Positions 46,507 through 58,783 are shown, counted from the first letter of the stretch. The stretch: 64,000 bases of DNA from Straminergon stramineum (GCA_963920665.1 OY987271.1:3970501-4034500); one strand, 5' to 3'. A program made the numbers and translations. Notes: generated by a model from the sequence alone, not told the origin.

Positions 46507-48248
46507 ATGGCCAGGTATGGGAGAACTACAGCAGCTATGGTGGTGTCCATGCTAGTCGTAGCCACATTGTTGTTGCAAGTTCAGGTGCTGCAAGCGCAAA
46601 ACATATTCGTGGGATTCTATGACCAAATTTGCCCTCAGGCAGAGGCCATTGTCACGCAAGTAGTGAGAGAGTTTAACTCTAGGGATCCCACCACGCCGGC
46701 TGGATTGCTTCGTCTCCTCTTCCACGACTGCTTCGTTGAGGTACGTCGATCTCAAAGCTTAAAATACTGCCTTTCCATAGCATAGTACTATGCACTGCAT
46801 CTCTCCAGACGCGTACGCGACGTCTCTTTCGATCTTAAGGCTGTTAACTCAAATACAAGCTGTAGCCTGTCATAGTCCTGTGAGCTGCATTTCTCGAAAG
46901 GAAGTTCCAGCTGCTACACATTGCTGTGCCTTCGAGTGCTGTTAGGGAGTGCTATTGGGAAATATAAAAGCTCAGGGTGATACTCAAGCTCGTTTAATGC
47001 AGGGTTGCGATGGCTCCATATTGTTGGACCCAACTCCGGCTAATCCCAACACTGAGAAGCAGGCGTCTCCCAATCTGACAGTACGAGGTTACGAGGTGAT
47101 CGACGAGGCGAAGAGGCGCCTGGAAATGGCCTGTCCGCTAACGGTTTCCTGCGCGGACGTTGTGGCGCTCGCTGCCAGGGATGGTGCCGTTCTCGTATGT
47201 CACCTCCCCCATCACCTCATGCATTCGCATTCCCAATCAGGTCTCCTTCTTTTATTTCGAGATGCTTCCATTTCAACTAAACCAAAGAGTCTATGGCAAT
47301 GCAGGCAGGGTTGAACTTCCAAGGGCTTCCCCTCAACATGGCAACGGGACGCTGGGACGGCCGCGTCTCCAGCATGGACGCCGCTAACAGCGCGCTCCCC
47401 TCTGCGAGATCCAACGTCCAGCAACTCACCGCGCAATTCGGCAATAAAGGCCTCTCTCAAGACGAGATGGTCACTCTCTCAGGTAAACCAACATCAAAAC
47501 CCCAAACCCTTAGGATTCATTCGCTTAAAATGCCCAATTCGGTTGATCATATTGTGAATAATACAATGAAGATGAGGCAAAATTTCATATCACTAGAATC
47601 AGTAAAGAGCATTGCATATGCTGGATAAAAAACAAATACGGAAATTGAACTGAAAAGAAGTCTCTGAAAGTAAAGAAATCCGTCTCTCTTCACCATTTCA
47701 CTCACAATCTCCGTCTTTCTTGCTGAGCGTGTTTCCTCGAACCGGAGATCGTTGACACAGAGTCGATTTGCAATGGTTCTCGCAAAAAAATCCTAGAAAT
47801 AGCAAACCTGACAATTTCGGCTAAATTTTGAGCAGGCGCGCACACGATCGGCAAAGCACACTGCGTGAACTTCATGGACCGCATTTACGACTTCCCAGGT
47901 TCTCTGGACGGCGTTGATCCCACCCTGGACCCGAACTTCGCCGCTCAATTACAATCCCAGTGCCCGCGAGGCAACCCGAACCCGAATACCGTGGTGGACT
48001 TGGACTCCGTCACGCCATTCGTGATGGACAACAGATACTACAGCAATGGCTTCGCCGGGCGCGTGCTGTTCAGCAGCGACATGGCGCTCTTCAACGACTT
48101 CGAGACGCAGTTCACGAGCAACTTGAATGTGGTGAATGGGATTTCGTGGAATCAGAAGTTCGGGAATGCGTTGGCGCAGTTGGCGGCCATCGAGCTCAAG
48201 GACGAATTCAGCGGGGAAGTACGGGCCAATTGTCGCCGAATCAACTAA
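46507..48248 (+). CDS. Class III secretory peroxidase, 338 aa, four exons
   Basis: Exons 46507-46740, 47003-47194, 47305-47482 and 47836-48248 give 1,017 nt in frame. The three introns sit at the classical class III positions: after FHDCFVE, after DGAVL and inside the LSGAHT codon run. The start is the first ATG after an in-frame GTG. Residues 1-31 form a signal peptide with hydrophobic core [15 protein letters not shown], so the enzyme should be secreted to the wall or apoplast. Heme-site residues are present: distal Arg69 and His73 in RLLFHDCF, proximal His204 in SGAHTIG. GCDGS follows the distal site and contributes to a calcium site. Eight cysteines fit the usual four disulfides (first in ICPQ, last in NCRR). 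It should oxidise phenolics with H2O2. No C-terminal vacuolar extension is seen. Physiological substrate unknown. Confidence 0.96.
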
Positions 48249-48700
48249 GTGCAGGTGCAGAAAGTCTGGCTTGTGAAGAAATTCGGACACATTGCTGCAA
48301 ATTCAACGACATTTGAGATTACAAAAGGCTTGTTAATTTCTGACGAAATTCGGACAAATTGTTGCATAAGCAAAGAACATTGCGTACAATTCAACTAGAC
48401 TGAGAGTTCGAAAGGCTTGTCTGTAGCGAGATTGGGATCAATTCTCACAAGATCAACTATATCGGGGGCTGGAAAGGTTTGTCTGTAGCGAGATCGCGAA
48501 GAGCATGTCTCCATTGGAGTGTCAGCGGAGCTCTAATGGACTCATGCTCTTCAGGGTTTTGGTAGATTGCTGCTGACTAGTAGATTTGGTGCCTGCTTGG
48601 TAGATTTGGTGCTGCTTTCAGCTAGGAATCTACGTTATTCTTGGATTTTTTGCGTTTATAGAACTATACAAGCAACATCAGCAGTGTTGATAGGCTAATG
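48249..48700 (+). other. Peroxidase 3' flank with short repeats
   Basis: The probable 3' untranslated region contains a duplicated phrase TTGTCTGTAGCGAGAT (about 48418 and 48479), a duplicated TTGGTAGATTTGGTGC (about 48578 and 48597), and a hairpin at 48499-48553. No polyadenylation site could be fixed. Confidence 0.5.
48499..48553 (+). other. Inverted repeat able to form a 22-bp hairpin
   Basis: GAAGAGCATGTCTCCATTGG plus AG pairs with CTCTAATGGACTCATGCTC plus TTC, with about three or four mismatches around an 11-base loop. It lies about 250 bp downstream of the peroxidase stop. It may be a structured 3'UTR element or a small MITE-derived hairpin. Confidence 0.7.
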
Positions 48701-49702
48701 CCTGAATTCTTTGATACTTTGTATCCTATCAAATAGTATAATTCCTAAAGATCTAGGACGTGAATCTCTAGATCATTTCTTGTTATGTACACCCTGTCTA
48801 GATTTCTCCTTGATATGTACGCCATCCTTAGTGGCTAGGCTTTGCAAAAAAACTTTTTTTTTAAATCCTAGAATTCTTGGGAAATCATTTTCTTAGAAAA
48901 TGTTGTATAAAGAAAGCACAAATCTTGTTGAACATTTGTATTTTTATGTGCTCATCTAATTATTTTTTCTAATTTCGCCAGTCTCATATCATACTTGATC
49001 CTACATTTAGGTGATAACAAGTGTTCAATATTGAGAGAATTTGGTAGATTGAGAATTTAATACATTAATACATATATATAAATCTTTGATTGTTTTAAAG
49101 GTTGATTTGTTCATAAATCTTTGATTCATTAGAATGGAGTGTGCAACAATGGAATTGAAGTCTCAAAATGTGCATTTTGTCTCATTTTAATGAATATGGC
49201 CATTAAAGTTTATCAATGAACATGTTAGATTTTGAAAAAAATGGTAAAAACATTTTTGAAGTGCAAGATTGAAAGTATGGCTAACTTCAATAATTAGCAC
49301 TTAAAAAGTCTCTTAGGATTAGTATGTACATACACTATAAAGTCCCATGGAATCCTTGTTATACAAAAGTTTGACACCTTTAAGTTGATTTAAGTACAAC
49401 TTTATATCATACTAAAATCAGCTCTTACTTAACATACATAGGATATAAAGTTGTACCTTCATATTTTTTATAAAGTTGTTTTCTAACCCTTAGGTATTGA
49501 ATAAGCCTTTAAGGGTTAGACTTTCAAATTTTGAACAACAATTGTGTTTAAACATGTTCCAAGAATATAAAATCTTTATTGTTTCATCCACCTAAATGTT
49601 TGTAGGTTCTTGTGTTAAAGCATCATCAATGAAACATAACATAGGGCACATAATGAATACATTTGCAATGGGGCCACAAAAATGAACAAAAATATGGCTT
49701 CA
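48701..49702. other. AT-rich intergenic DNA, no gene seen
   Basis: The frames are short and motif-free. Nothing recognisable is present before the inverted-repeat element that begins at 49703. Confidence 0.5.
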
Positions 49703-50474
49703 GGGCCTCTTCACACTATGGCCGTCCAAGTCAAGAGGCCGTGGGATTGAGTGGCCAAACTTTGGTGAGAGTCCAAGGAAATGAGCAATAAATAGGCCAA
49801 GAAAACTAGGAATTGGAGCCTTCGGCCGGCCATAGTGTGAAGCCTCCAAAGGCCAAAGTCCAAAGTCCAAGCCCAAAGTCCAAACCTATTCCATTTTTTT
49901 GACTTCTAATCCATCCAATTTCTGAAATTTTCAATAAATTGTCACCCGAGTGACAAGTTTTTCAAGCAAAAGGTTAAAAAACATGAGAAAGGAGTCAAAA
50001 TAATTACAGCACATGCTCTCATCATTAAACAAGGAATATGAAGGATATAAATGGAATAAAAAGGTGGCATTAAACATTGAAGGGAAGTAGGTTCATAGAA
50101 TGCAAAGACTCCCCATTGTAATGGTGGAGACTAGGGTTCAAACCCCAATGGGGACACAAATAAACAAGGGAGGGCATCCAACCTATTTCTACAAAAACAG
50201 TCCGATCTATTGGCTGAGATTTTGTCAGATTCTGAAAAAAACTTGACGGACTCTTGATTAGAGTTTGGGTCGGCCAGAAATGGAGACCCAAACTCTAATC
50301 GAGAGTCCGTCGCCATGTAAGCATTTCAATGCCATGTAGGCTGCCATCAAGGCGACAGACTTTGGATTGTGCCACCTTGTGTGAAGGGCCGAGAGGCCAA
50401 AGTCTTGGGTCTCTAAAATCTGATTGGCTAAGACCGATGGACTCTTGACCTTGTGCCGTAGTGTGAAGTGGCCC
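49703..50474. mobile_element. 772-bp inverted-repeat DNA element, PIF/Harbinger-like termini
   Basis: The left end GGGCCTCTTCACACTATGGC and the right end, as reverse complement, GGGCCACTTCACACTACGGC match at 18 of 20 positions. A 3-bp duplication TCA flanks it (49700-49702 and 50475-50477). GGG/CC-rich ends and a 3-bp duplication fit PIF/Harbinger-type MITEs, although their preferred target is TTA/TAA, so the superfamily is tentative. The terminal motif also recurs inside: inverted GGCCATAGTGTGAAGCCTCC at about 49829, and a variant near 50368. This suggests nesting or internal duplication. It contains a strong hairpin at 50245-50311 and no transposase. Confidence 0.78.
50245..50311. other. 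26-bp near-perfect hairpin inside the 772-bp element
   Basis: GACGGACTCTTGATTAGAGT plus TTGGGT pairs with its reverse complement after a 15-base loop, with one mismatch in 26. The stem would be very stable in RNA. Read on either strand, it could yield small RNAs if transcribed. It sits inside a transposon-like unit, so it is more likely to be element structure than a conserved microRNA gene. Confidence 0.9.
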
Positions 50475-50477
50475 TCA

Positions 50478-52950
50478 ATGTAGAGACACTATCAAGTTTG
50501 TCATTGGTGTGCGCAAAATGAACCATCTCTTGCTTGGCACTTTTGTATCATATATTATACACTCCACTACACATGAAAGCCTTCAATTTGTCATGCCACA
50601 TAGCATGAGCATATGAGGAATTCAAATTATGGATTGCAAGAGCTTGCAAAAAAGATTGAAACTTCTATAGTAGAACCATCCATTACCAACTACTTAAGCC
50701 ATTTGTGCATAATTTAAAGTAGTGTAAACAATGCAATTTTTTGGCCATGTAGAACGATAGAAATTATGGGCATTGTCAAATTTTCATAATTTTTTTTCCT
50801 TGAATTCAAATTGCTATGAATTTTGGAAGCCAAAAGTTGGCCTACACCCATCCCCAATACTTAGGGTCTTCTATAACTACTCATCTAAAGACTAATTTGG
50901 CTCTCAAAACCAAGCACATGTGTCATGATTGTGATGGCTAGAAGATGGTTGGAAACCAAGAAACTAATGGTTAGAAATTAGTTAGATCTCTATTGAATTT
51001 CCTAGTACCCATAGGTTGGCTATAGGGCTTGGTTGGTAATGGGTGGTTCTAGCATATAGGAATGTGGGCTAGTGTGGTCTCAACTTTGGACTTGATGGTG
51101 ACATGGCCCCATTTCTAGTCCAAACCAAAATTACGAATAATATGACAAACTTTAGCCCTAAGCAACTTACATTGCAAAATGAAAATAAAATTAGAGTAAA
51201 CTTACCAATCATTGCATAGACCAAATTTGAATCCTTCTCCATACAAATATAGAGACTTGCATGTTTTGAAATTTGGCATGACTATTAAATATCATGTTAA
51301 GATTCACCTTCGGAAAACAAAATGTAAAAAGATTTCTTCCTACAAATTTGATTGCAATTTAAAAATGATGAAGTTGAAATCTAGTGAAAAATTCCTTGCA
51401 ACCCTTCACCACACAATATGCAGTCATTGGGTGGTGATACAAAATTTTGTTCCCATCCCAATTGAATTGGTAGTTGAATCATGTGGTTAGTATTTGGTAA
51501 ATGGCAACCATTGTTGTTTGGTTTCTAGAAATGTGTGGTAAATGGGAGGTTTACTCTATAAGTACAAGAAATTCCTACAATTAAATTTTGAATTCAAAGC
51601 TAGACATAATTATTGATAGTTCATGTTTGACAATTTTAAATCTCAAGAATTTATGAGTTGAAATGTTTTACAAATCTAATATTACTTTCGCCTTTGTTAT
51701 CTCGATTGTAAAAAAGCCACAAATTATCTCTATACTATGGTAGAGATCTCCAGGAAATTTTCACACCAATACAACTTCCATCACTAATCCTTGAAAGACA
51801 ACTAATGCATGTGGAAATCATCCCCTTTGGTATTGTGTGAATTATTGACTTAAAAAAATGAATAAGCATTTGTTGGAAGTCAAACTACAAAGTACTAGCT
51901 ATACAATACCTCCCCTTTTCACACACAATTCTGAGGATGAATAGTTGCACTTCAATCCTACACATAAGAATTCTTTGTCATTCATTGAACATAAAATGAC
52001 TCTAGTGTCTTTTAACCCCTTAAAGACTAAAATAACACAATGTGTCCTCTTTAAATTTTCAATGGCAATTTCTTGAGAGGCTGAAACAAATCTCAATATT
52101 TTAAGAAGTAGTATCTTATAAAATAACAAATTAACGTGTTTGTTGCATTTTTTTATTTTCAAAATTTCAATGTGAAAAGTATTTAAAATTTTATTCAGGA
52201 AATGTGGTCTAATAGAAAATGGGAGAAATTATAATTTTTTTACAATTATACTAGGGATGGAAAAAGACATTTTTGTGGACATTTACAGTCTTTATATTAC
52301 ACAAACAAATTAGGTCTACATAATTTTTTTCAAATTTGTATTTGTAGCAATTTTAAAAATATATGGTTCAATCTAGAACAATAAAGAACACAAAATACTT
52401 AGAATGATTCCAAATTTTTTGAAGATGTTCCAAAGAATATGCTAAAAATATCAATTGTTAAATTTCCAAAATTTAGCAAGAATATAAATTTTGAAATTTT
52501 TTGTACAATCCAACTTAGTCAGTCTTGGCTTTCTACACCTTCTATTTGAAAATGTGTACAAATTTGAGAGATTTTTTATTTTTATTTTTTAAAATTAAAA
52601 ATACTACATTTGCATTAGATTCCGATATAGTTTTTTTCAGTGATAAAAAATCATTATTCATCTTCTTATAATTTTTCTTCCCCCAAGGCTGTGTTTTTTT
52701 GCCTGTAAATTGATCATCCAAAATTGATATAATCTAAAAAGTCAATGTTTGATATTTTCCACAATTAATTCTATGCATACTAGACAAAAGAGTCTTCACT
52801 TGTGTATGGTTAAAATTAAAAAATTCTTGCACATCCATGTACAAAAAAATATCAAAGTGGTGCAATTAATTGAAAACCTCTATTGTCAAAAAGTTGTTAG
52901 GCCTTCAGGGATTATGGATTAATAAAGTATGCAATGTTAGAATTAATTCT
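50478..52950. other. AT-rich intergenic DNA, no gene seen
   Basis: An isolated family-like terminus TTAACCCCTTAAAGAC lies near 52013, without a clear partner. The open frames at 51212-51490 and 51899-52162 show no known motifs. The rest is low-complexity AT-rich sequence. Confidence 0.5.
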
Positions 52951-52954
52951 ATTT

Positions 52955-53165
52955 CAAAAAAGTTCTAATGATTCAATATGGTTCAAATATACTTCCATTG
53001 CATTCAATATCTTTTGTTTATATTTGAACCAAATTATGAAAACCATCACTTCAAAGTTCACAATTATTTATATAATAAATATCCAATTTTCACCACTATA
53101 TCAAAATATGCCCATTATTAACCCTAGAGCGCTTTGACATCCAAAAAGTGGACAACAAATAGATT
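52955..53165. repeat. Direct repeat, copy 1
   Basis: It aligns in the same orientation with 53610-53835. Shared landmarks are ACTTCAAAGTTCACAATTAT, TATCAAAATATGCCCAT and AACCCTAGA.TGTTTGGAC-like ends. The copies are separated by about 450 bp of the element at 53122-53558. Confidence 0.7.
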
Positions 53166-53558
53166 GAAACATACATATCTTCTCATTCCTACTTGGATGA
53201 AAGTCATCCTATTTTTTGGAGATACTTTATCAAGTGGTTGTCCTATCTAATGGTTGGATTTTGTGTTACTAGTGTACATATATTTTTCCAAAATTACAAA
53301 TGTGTAAATATGTGAAGTGGTTGACCAAAAAAAAATTGCATTGACTCTAGTTCAAAATAGGATTTGCAAAAATGAGGTCATAGAATTTAAGAACACAAAA
53401 ATTTCAAAAAATCACCATGTGAAGAGAACCTCATTTCAAATCCATTCCAACAAATTTTACTTAAAAAATGATAATAATTTTGTTTGTAATTGAATTTATA
53501 ATGAATTTTAAAATTTCTAAAATCATTAATTCTAGAGAAGACTTTGTGCGCTTTGGTG
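53122..53558. mobile_element. 437-bp element, diverged ACCCCTAAA family, copy A
   Basis: It is bounded by TTAA at 53118-53121 and 53559-53562. The left end is CCCTAGAGCGCTTTGACATC and the right end GTGCGCTTTGGTGT. Most of the interior recurs in inverted orientation at 58038-58434, which confirms a mobile repeat. Noncoding. Confidence 0.65.
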
Positions 53559-53609
53559 TTAAAAAAGTATTGAGTGTCAAAATGAGTACCACCTAAATCT
53601 TTTTTTTAG

Positions 53610-53835
53610 TAATTTTAATACGGTTCATGTTGATAAGTATGTTTCCATTGAATTCATTATCTCTTTTATGTATTTGGACCAAATTATAAAAACTACCACT
53701 TCAAAGTTCACAATTATTTACATATCAAGTATCAAATTTTCACTTCTACATCAAAATATGCCCATCATTAATCAACAAACCAAAATAATAACCCTAGAAT
53801 GTTTGGACTCATCTCCAAAATGGACAATTTGAGAA
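53610..53835. repeat. Direct repeat, copy 2
   Basis: This is the second copy of the segment at 52955-53165. It extends into AATAACCCTAGAATGTTTGG and CCAAAATGGACAA, so it includes a short left-end piece of the neighbouring 437-bp element type. Confidence 0.7.
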
Positions 53836-56800
53836 AAATCAATATAAAGTGCTATTCGGAAGTATATTTTGGAATTGACGTACAAATAAAAGTTTTAGAT
53901 TTTGAGTTGTAAATTCCATCTATATAGTGTGAGCCCACATTTTGTCACCTAGGACTCACTCTTTTCTTTTCTTTTTTACTTTTTGCAAAATTAAGTGTGG
54001 AAAATAGTACAAAAAGCCCCCTAATGAATGTAAAATAAAAACAGGTATGTTATATGCCAATATTGTATTTGATCATATTTTGAGTGTTTTAACTTATCAC
54101 ATTCAAATCTTGCTTGTAAATAGGTTAAAAATCACAAAATCACGATATTTTCCAACCTTCAGTAGAATTGCTCAAAATGGCCTAACCTACCATGCATGTG
54201 ACAGTAAAAGGTTAAGATTGGTCCGAGAGAACTTGGAGAGAACCCTAGAACCTAGTTCCACAGATAGGTTTGAAATTTGCATTCCAATTCCCATTCCAAT
54301 TCCCACTCTTCGTAGAAACCCCAATTATTAGCTTGTAGGTTGGAGAAATTCACAATGGATCAATGGAGGGAGTCTATGGCTGCATGATAATGTTCCAAGG
54401 TTGAAATCACACTAGGAATTCAATGGTGAAGTTGTTTTGCCAAGATTCCTCTGCATATCAAAGATTCCTTGGAACTTGGTAATTAAGGGATGGCGCAGGA
54501 TTTTATTCACCTTCGACAATTGTGTAGAGTCTAGAGACGGGCTCACACATCTTTTGTGAAATTTCATGAGAGGTTCTATAAAAAGTGTCAAAATTTTCTA
54601 GTACTCCGAAGATGCCTTTCTGAACAACCAACCGCTTTAACCTTCAATAGAAAATTTGTAGAAATTACCTAGGTTGTGAAAAAATCTCACTAAAAATGAG
54701 AGTAGCTTTTTCACGTTAATAAAAGACACCAACAAGTTTCAAGACATTCCGATAGTCAGAAGGTCCCGAACTTGTGAGATTCCTCGACAACCAACAAAAT
54801 TTAAAGATTACAATGGAGTTGACCAGCAAATCGAGAGCATATAGAAGTGGAATGAGGTCAAAGATAGGTCCTTTTTTTACTCCCCCATATCTATTAAAGT
54901 GCCTAGGCTAGTTATTTTTCACACAAAAGTCAAACTCCCCAAGTTGGATTTTTACCCCTTTTTGGTGTTAAGTTGGCACTAGGATTCAATGAGATTTTGG
55001 AGTTAGGAAAAAGGATAAGAGACTCCAAAAGAATAAAAATGGCTTTTTGAAGCCTATGGTGCAATCCATTCGTGATTTGGAGTCTTTCTCCTAAAGTTAG
55101 AAAATGGACCAGCTTGGAAAGTTAAAATTGGTAGAATTAGGATGAGAATCCTAATTGATGACCTTACCACAACGAAATGAGAGGAGGTAGGTGTCCTTGG
55201 AAGAATATAAATGTGCACCCATTCTCCTCTCTTCTCACTTTTTGTAGCCACTATTTTGGCATTCTAACACATTGGTCCAATAATTTGAACTTTTGGCCAA
55301 TATGAGCCACAATTGTGAAAGTGTGTTTTTTGAGCATTTCAAGCTCTATTTTGTTGCATTTTTACAAGCTTTGAAGGACTTTGGATTCCCTTCAAATCTT
55401 ACTAACTTGTTTGAGTTTTTGTTTGGAGTTGTTTACTAATTTGTTGAAGTATCATACAAGGTCTTGAATGCTTGTGGTAGTTTGGGATTTTGATGTGCTT
55501 TTGTACTAATCCTAGAGATTTCTCCCCAACAAACCTTGGCGATGCCACTTTAGGGAGCCTCTAGTGTACTTTCTTGTTAAAACTATTGTGAACATTGTAT
55601 GTTTAAAAAAAATTTATACTAACATATGTTTGTACTAACATTGTACTAACTTTCTGCCAAAGTTTTGGTTGTTTTTAACATGTGTAAGTGAAGTAACCAT
55701 TTGTACTTTCTCCAAACCTTTGTTGTGGTTTTCACTGATTTGTTAAAACATGGCAAAGCTTTGACCTTGAGAGATTTAAAAGCAATAGATTTTAGTATGT
55801 TTTAAAAACCAACGGTGAAGCTTTGAACCCATAAGTCTTAGAAAATCCCCCCAAAATTAGTGGTTATTACCACCTCTCCAAGTTTAGTGTCCAAAACATT
55901 TTTTTTGGATATCCAAGTTTAGCATCCAAAGTAGAGTGTGAAAACTCATTGATTAGTTAAAAAAGAAATTAGTATTATTCAAATACCCTTTAGTAAGTGA
56001 CTTTTGGTGTTCTAGAATTCCATAAAAAAGGTTTAATTCCGACTGGTAAGAATTCCAAGGCAAGAGAAGGTTGGAGGCCAAAAAATCACAACAAACTATG
56101 AACCACCAAGCTCTCGATTGGCAAGGGTTCCAAATTGAAGCTTGGTCCCAGATTGGAATTGGAGGTTGACAAAGGCTAGGTATCCAAGGCCAAGGCCAGT
56201 TGGCTTGCTCTTAGAATTTTCAAATTTGTTCAATCAAGTGTGTAGGTTTATATTCCAACACTAGAATTTAGATTAGGGAGGAGAAAGGGAAGAGGAATTA
56301 GTTCTAACTCAAACACAACTCTCCATTACCAAAACTCGTAATTTGGAAGAAGAAGGGATTTAGACTAAAAATCTTTCAATCATAGATAGAACTTCTCACA
56401 CTCAAGTTGTGAATGCAAGAATGAAGAGATGAATTAGAAGTTGAAGAGAAGTTCAAAAGTTGATAAGATTAGGAGGAAATATAGGGAGGAATTCAGAACC
56501 ATTAAAGTTTGGATAAAATAATAATTGACTTGGATAGAAAGTAGGAGGATTTCAAAAGTCAATTATTACTTGAAAATTTCAAGCATTTATTTAGCATATC
56601 CAAAGTCAACTTTTGAAAACTAAATAATTGAGGTAGAATGGTGTTAGAGGAAAAGGAAGGAATAGGAGAGGAAAGAAAAGAAGAAGTCTCAACTTCCTCC
56701 AACTTATATTAAACCCATTCTTTCAAGCGGTAAGCAAAATTCTAAGGAAGATTCCAACATGGAAAATGATGGGAAATTTGAAGGCATTTTTTACCACCTT

Positions 56801-58037
56801 GTAAGTGAGGCAAATTCCGATGTAAGACACTAATCACCCCTACTTTCATTCAGTTTTTTTGATTAGCCATTTTAACACTTAGCCGAATTACAAGTACAAG
56901 TCAGAGTGTCAAGAATAGGTCTTTTCCAAAATACAGATAGAAAATATAATAGATCTTGCTTAGAAGTTTCCAAAAATGTCTTACACTTAGGAATTGGAGT
57001 GAAATTGAGAAAGATATTAGTAGATGAAGTTTAGGAGTCATAGCGGATGAAAATTAGTCAATTTCATCACAAAGAAACAAGAATGGAATTTTAGATGGTT
57101 TTATAAATCTAGAAGTCAAAGGTAAAGCCAAAAGTAAATTTCAAATTGTAGATTAGTAGAAAAATGTGGATGAAGTTTGAAAATAAAGGCTAGCAATTAA
57201 ACTTCATCCACTCATAACTTCCACTAGGAAAGTCCAAACTAAAAGTTCTTTATCAATCTAGATAGGTAAAACTAGGATCTACAAAGAACCAAAATCAAAA
57301 GTTTAAAAATAGTACATTTACAATAGAAGTTCCGCACCTTGGGAATGAAATAGGAAGTAAATTATAATCTTTTGAAGACAACCAAGTAGGACACTTAGAG
57401 TTAGGGTTGGATAGAAGGAACTTACGGAAGAGTCTAGAACCACTTAAAACTCAAATAGTTGTAGAAGGATGAAGTTTGGAACAAGGAATGGATGTAGTCA
57501 CTTAAAGATCATCCATTGAAGTCTAAATTTGGAACTTGAATAGAAATTAGGAGTATAGAGCTAGGGTCTAAAATTCATAGTCAATTGAAATAAGAAAAGT
57601 GTCAAAAAGAGTGGATGAAGTTTAGATAGTGTCTTAAAGGCTCCGACTTCATTTGGTCTTAACTTCTTGTAGGAATCTCCGATTCTTGCAAGTCTTATGT
57701 TTTTGGAAATGGGGTGATATGAACTACAACTTAGAAGAGCTAAATTTAGACTGCATATGATTTCATTAGAAAATCACAACGGCTTAAAGATTTTGTGTTT
57801 AGAACTAATCTTTGCAATTAGGTTAGTTTTTAGTGATTTTTTTGAACTTAGGCATTTAAAAAGAGTCCCTTGCTTGGAAGGCTCAATGGCAACGCTTAGA
57901 CATTTGTTAGTAAAGAAAATCAAAACAAAATAAAAAGAACTTGTTGAGAAAGTTGTTTACCATGGGTGGAAAAATAAGCACTTACATATGATTAGATTCA
58001 CCAATGCTATCATCAAGATTTTTTTATAAATTTTGTA
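53836..58037. other. AT-rich intergenic DNA, no gene seen
   Basis: About 4.2 kb with many short purine-rich runs between 56280 and 57700 but no frame of useful length there. Open frames at 54047-54331 and 55054-55251 lack recognisable motifs. It is flanked by the two inverted copies of the 437-bp type element. Confidence 0.5.
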
Positions 58038-58434
58038 AGGAAAATTTCAAAATTCCTTCAAAATTCAATTACAAACAAAATATTATCATTTTTAAAGTAA
58101 AATTTGTTGGAATGGATTTGAAATGAGGTTCTTTTCATATAGTGATTTTTTGAAATTTTTGTATTCTTAAAATCTGTGACCTCATTTATGCAAATCTTGT
58201 TTCGAACTAGAGTCAATGCAATTTTGGCTTGGTCAACTATTTGACATACTTGTACATTTGTAATTTAAAAAAATAATATGTATAATAATAACACCAAATA
58301 TAACCTTTAGATAGACAAACACTTGATAAAGTATCTCCAAAATTTAGGATGACTTTCATCCAAGTAGTAATGAGTAGATATATTAGTTTCAATCTATTCG
58401 TTGTCCACTTTTTGGACATTGAAGCATTCTAAGG
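58038..58434. mobile_element. Element copy B, inverted relative to 53122-53558
   Basis: Read on the minus strand it follows 53122-53558 through long blocks: TTTTTGGACATTGAAGC-like start, GATGAAAGTCATCCTAAA, GGAGATACTTTATCAAGTG, and AACCTCATTTCAAATCCATT. The end at 58435-58438 is TTAA. The far end is less clear and may be truncated. Confidence 0.7.
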
Positions 58435-58558
58435 TTAAAACCCACGCAAACACCAATACAAAGTGAAGCCCTTAAACAAAAAATTTATGGTAAAGGAGTA
58501 TGAAAATATTGTGACATAAAGTAGAAACACCCAAAAGTGTCCCCATTCCCATTAATGT

Positions 58559-58783
58559 ATAAGGTAGACAAATCCATTACCACCCCTTGACCCAATACCA
58601 CCCAAATGTAGGGCACTTATTGATTCTATGACAAGAATTTATGACAGTAGTACATGCCTTAACTCACATTAACTTCACAACAAGATATGTACTATAGTTT
58701 TACATTCTCACTCTAGAATCAATGAGGACCCTACATTTGGATGGTATTGGGTCAAGAGGTGGTATTGAGTAGAGCTACCTTAG
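58559..58783. mobile_element. About 225-bp MITE with long terminal inverted repeats
   Basis: The arms contain TACCACCCCTTGACCCAATA then CCACCCAAATGTAGGG at the left. The right gives TACCACCTCTTGACCCAATA then CCATCCAAATGTAGGG as reverse complement. Both are followed by an ATTGATTCTA block. The outermost TAAGGTAG is also inverted at both ends. No coding capacity. A piece of the same left end, AAGGTAGACAAATCCATTA, recurs at about 63194-63212. Confidence 0.82.

Noticed and set aside
47949..48316. Open frames overlapping peroxidase exon 4 in other frames
   Set aside because: Shadows of the GC-rich coding exon; the real frame contains the conserved peroxidase residues.
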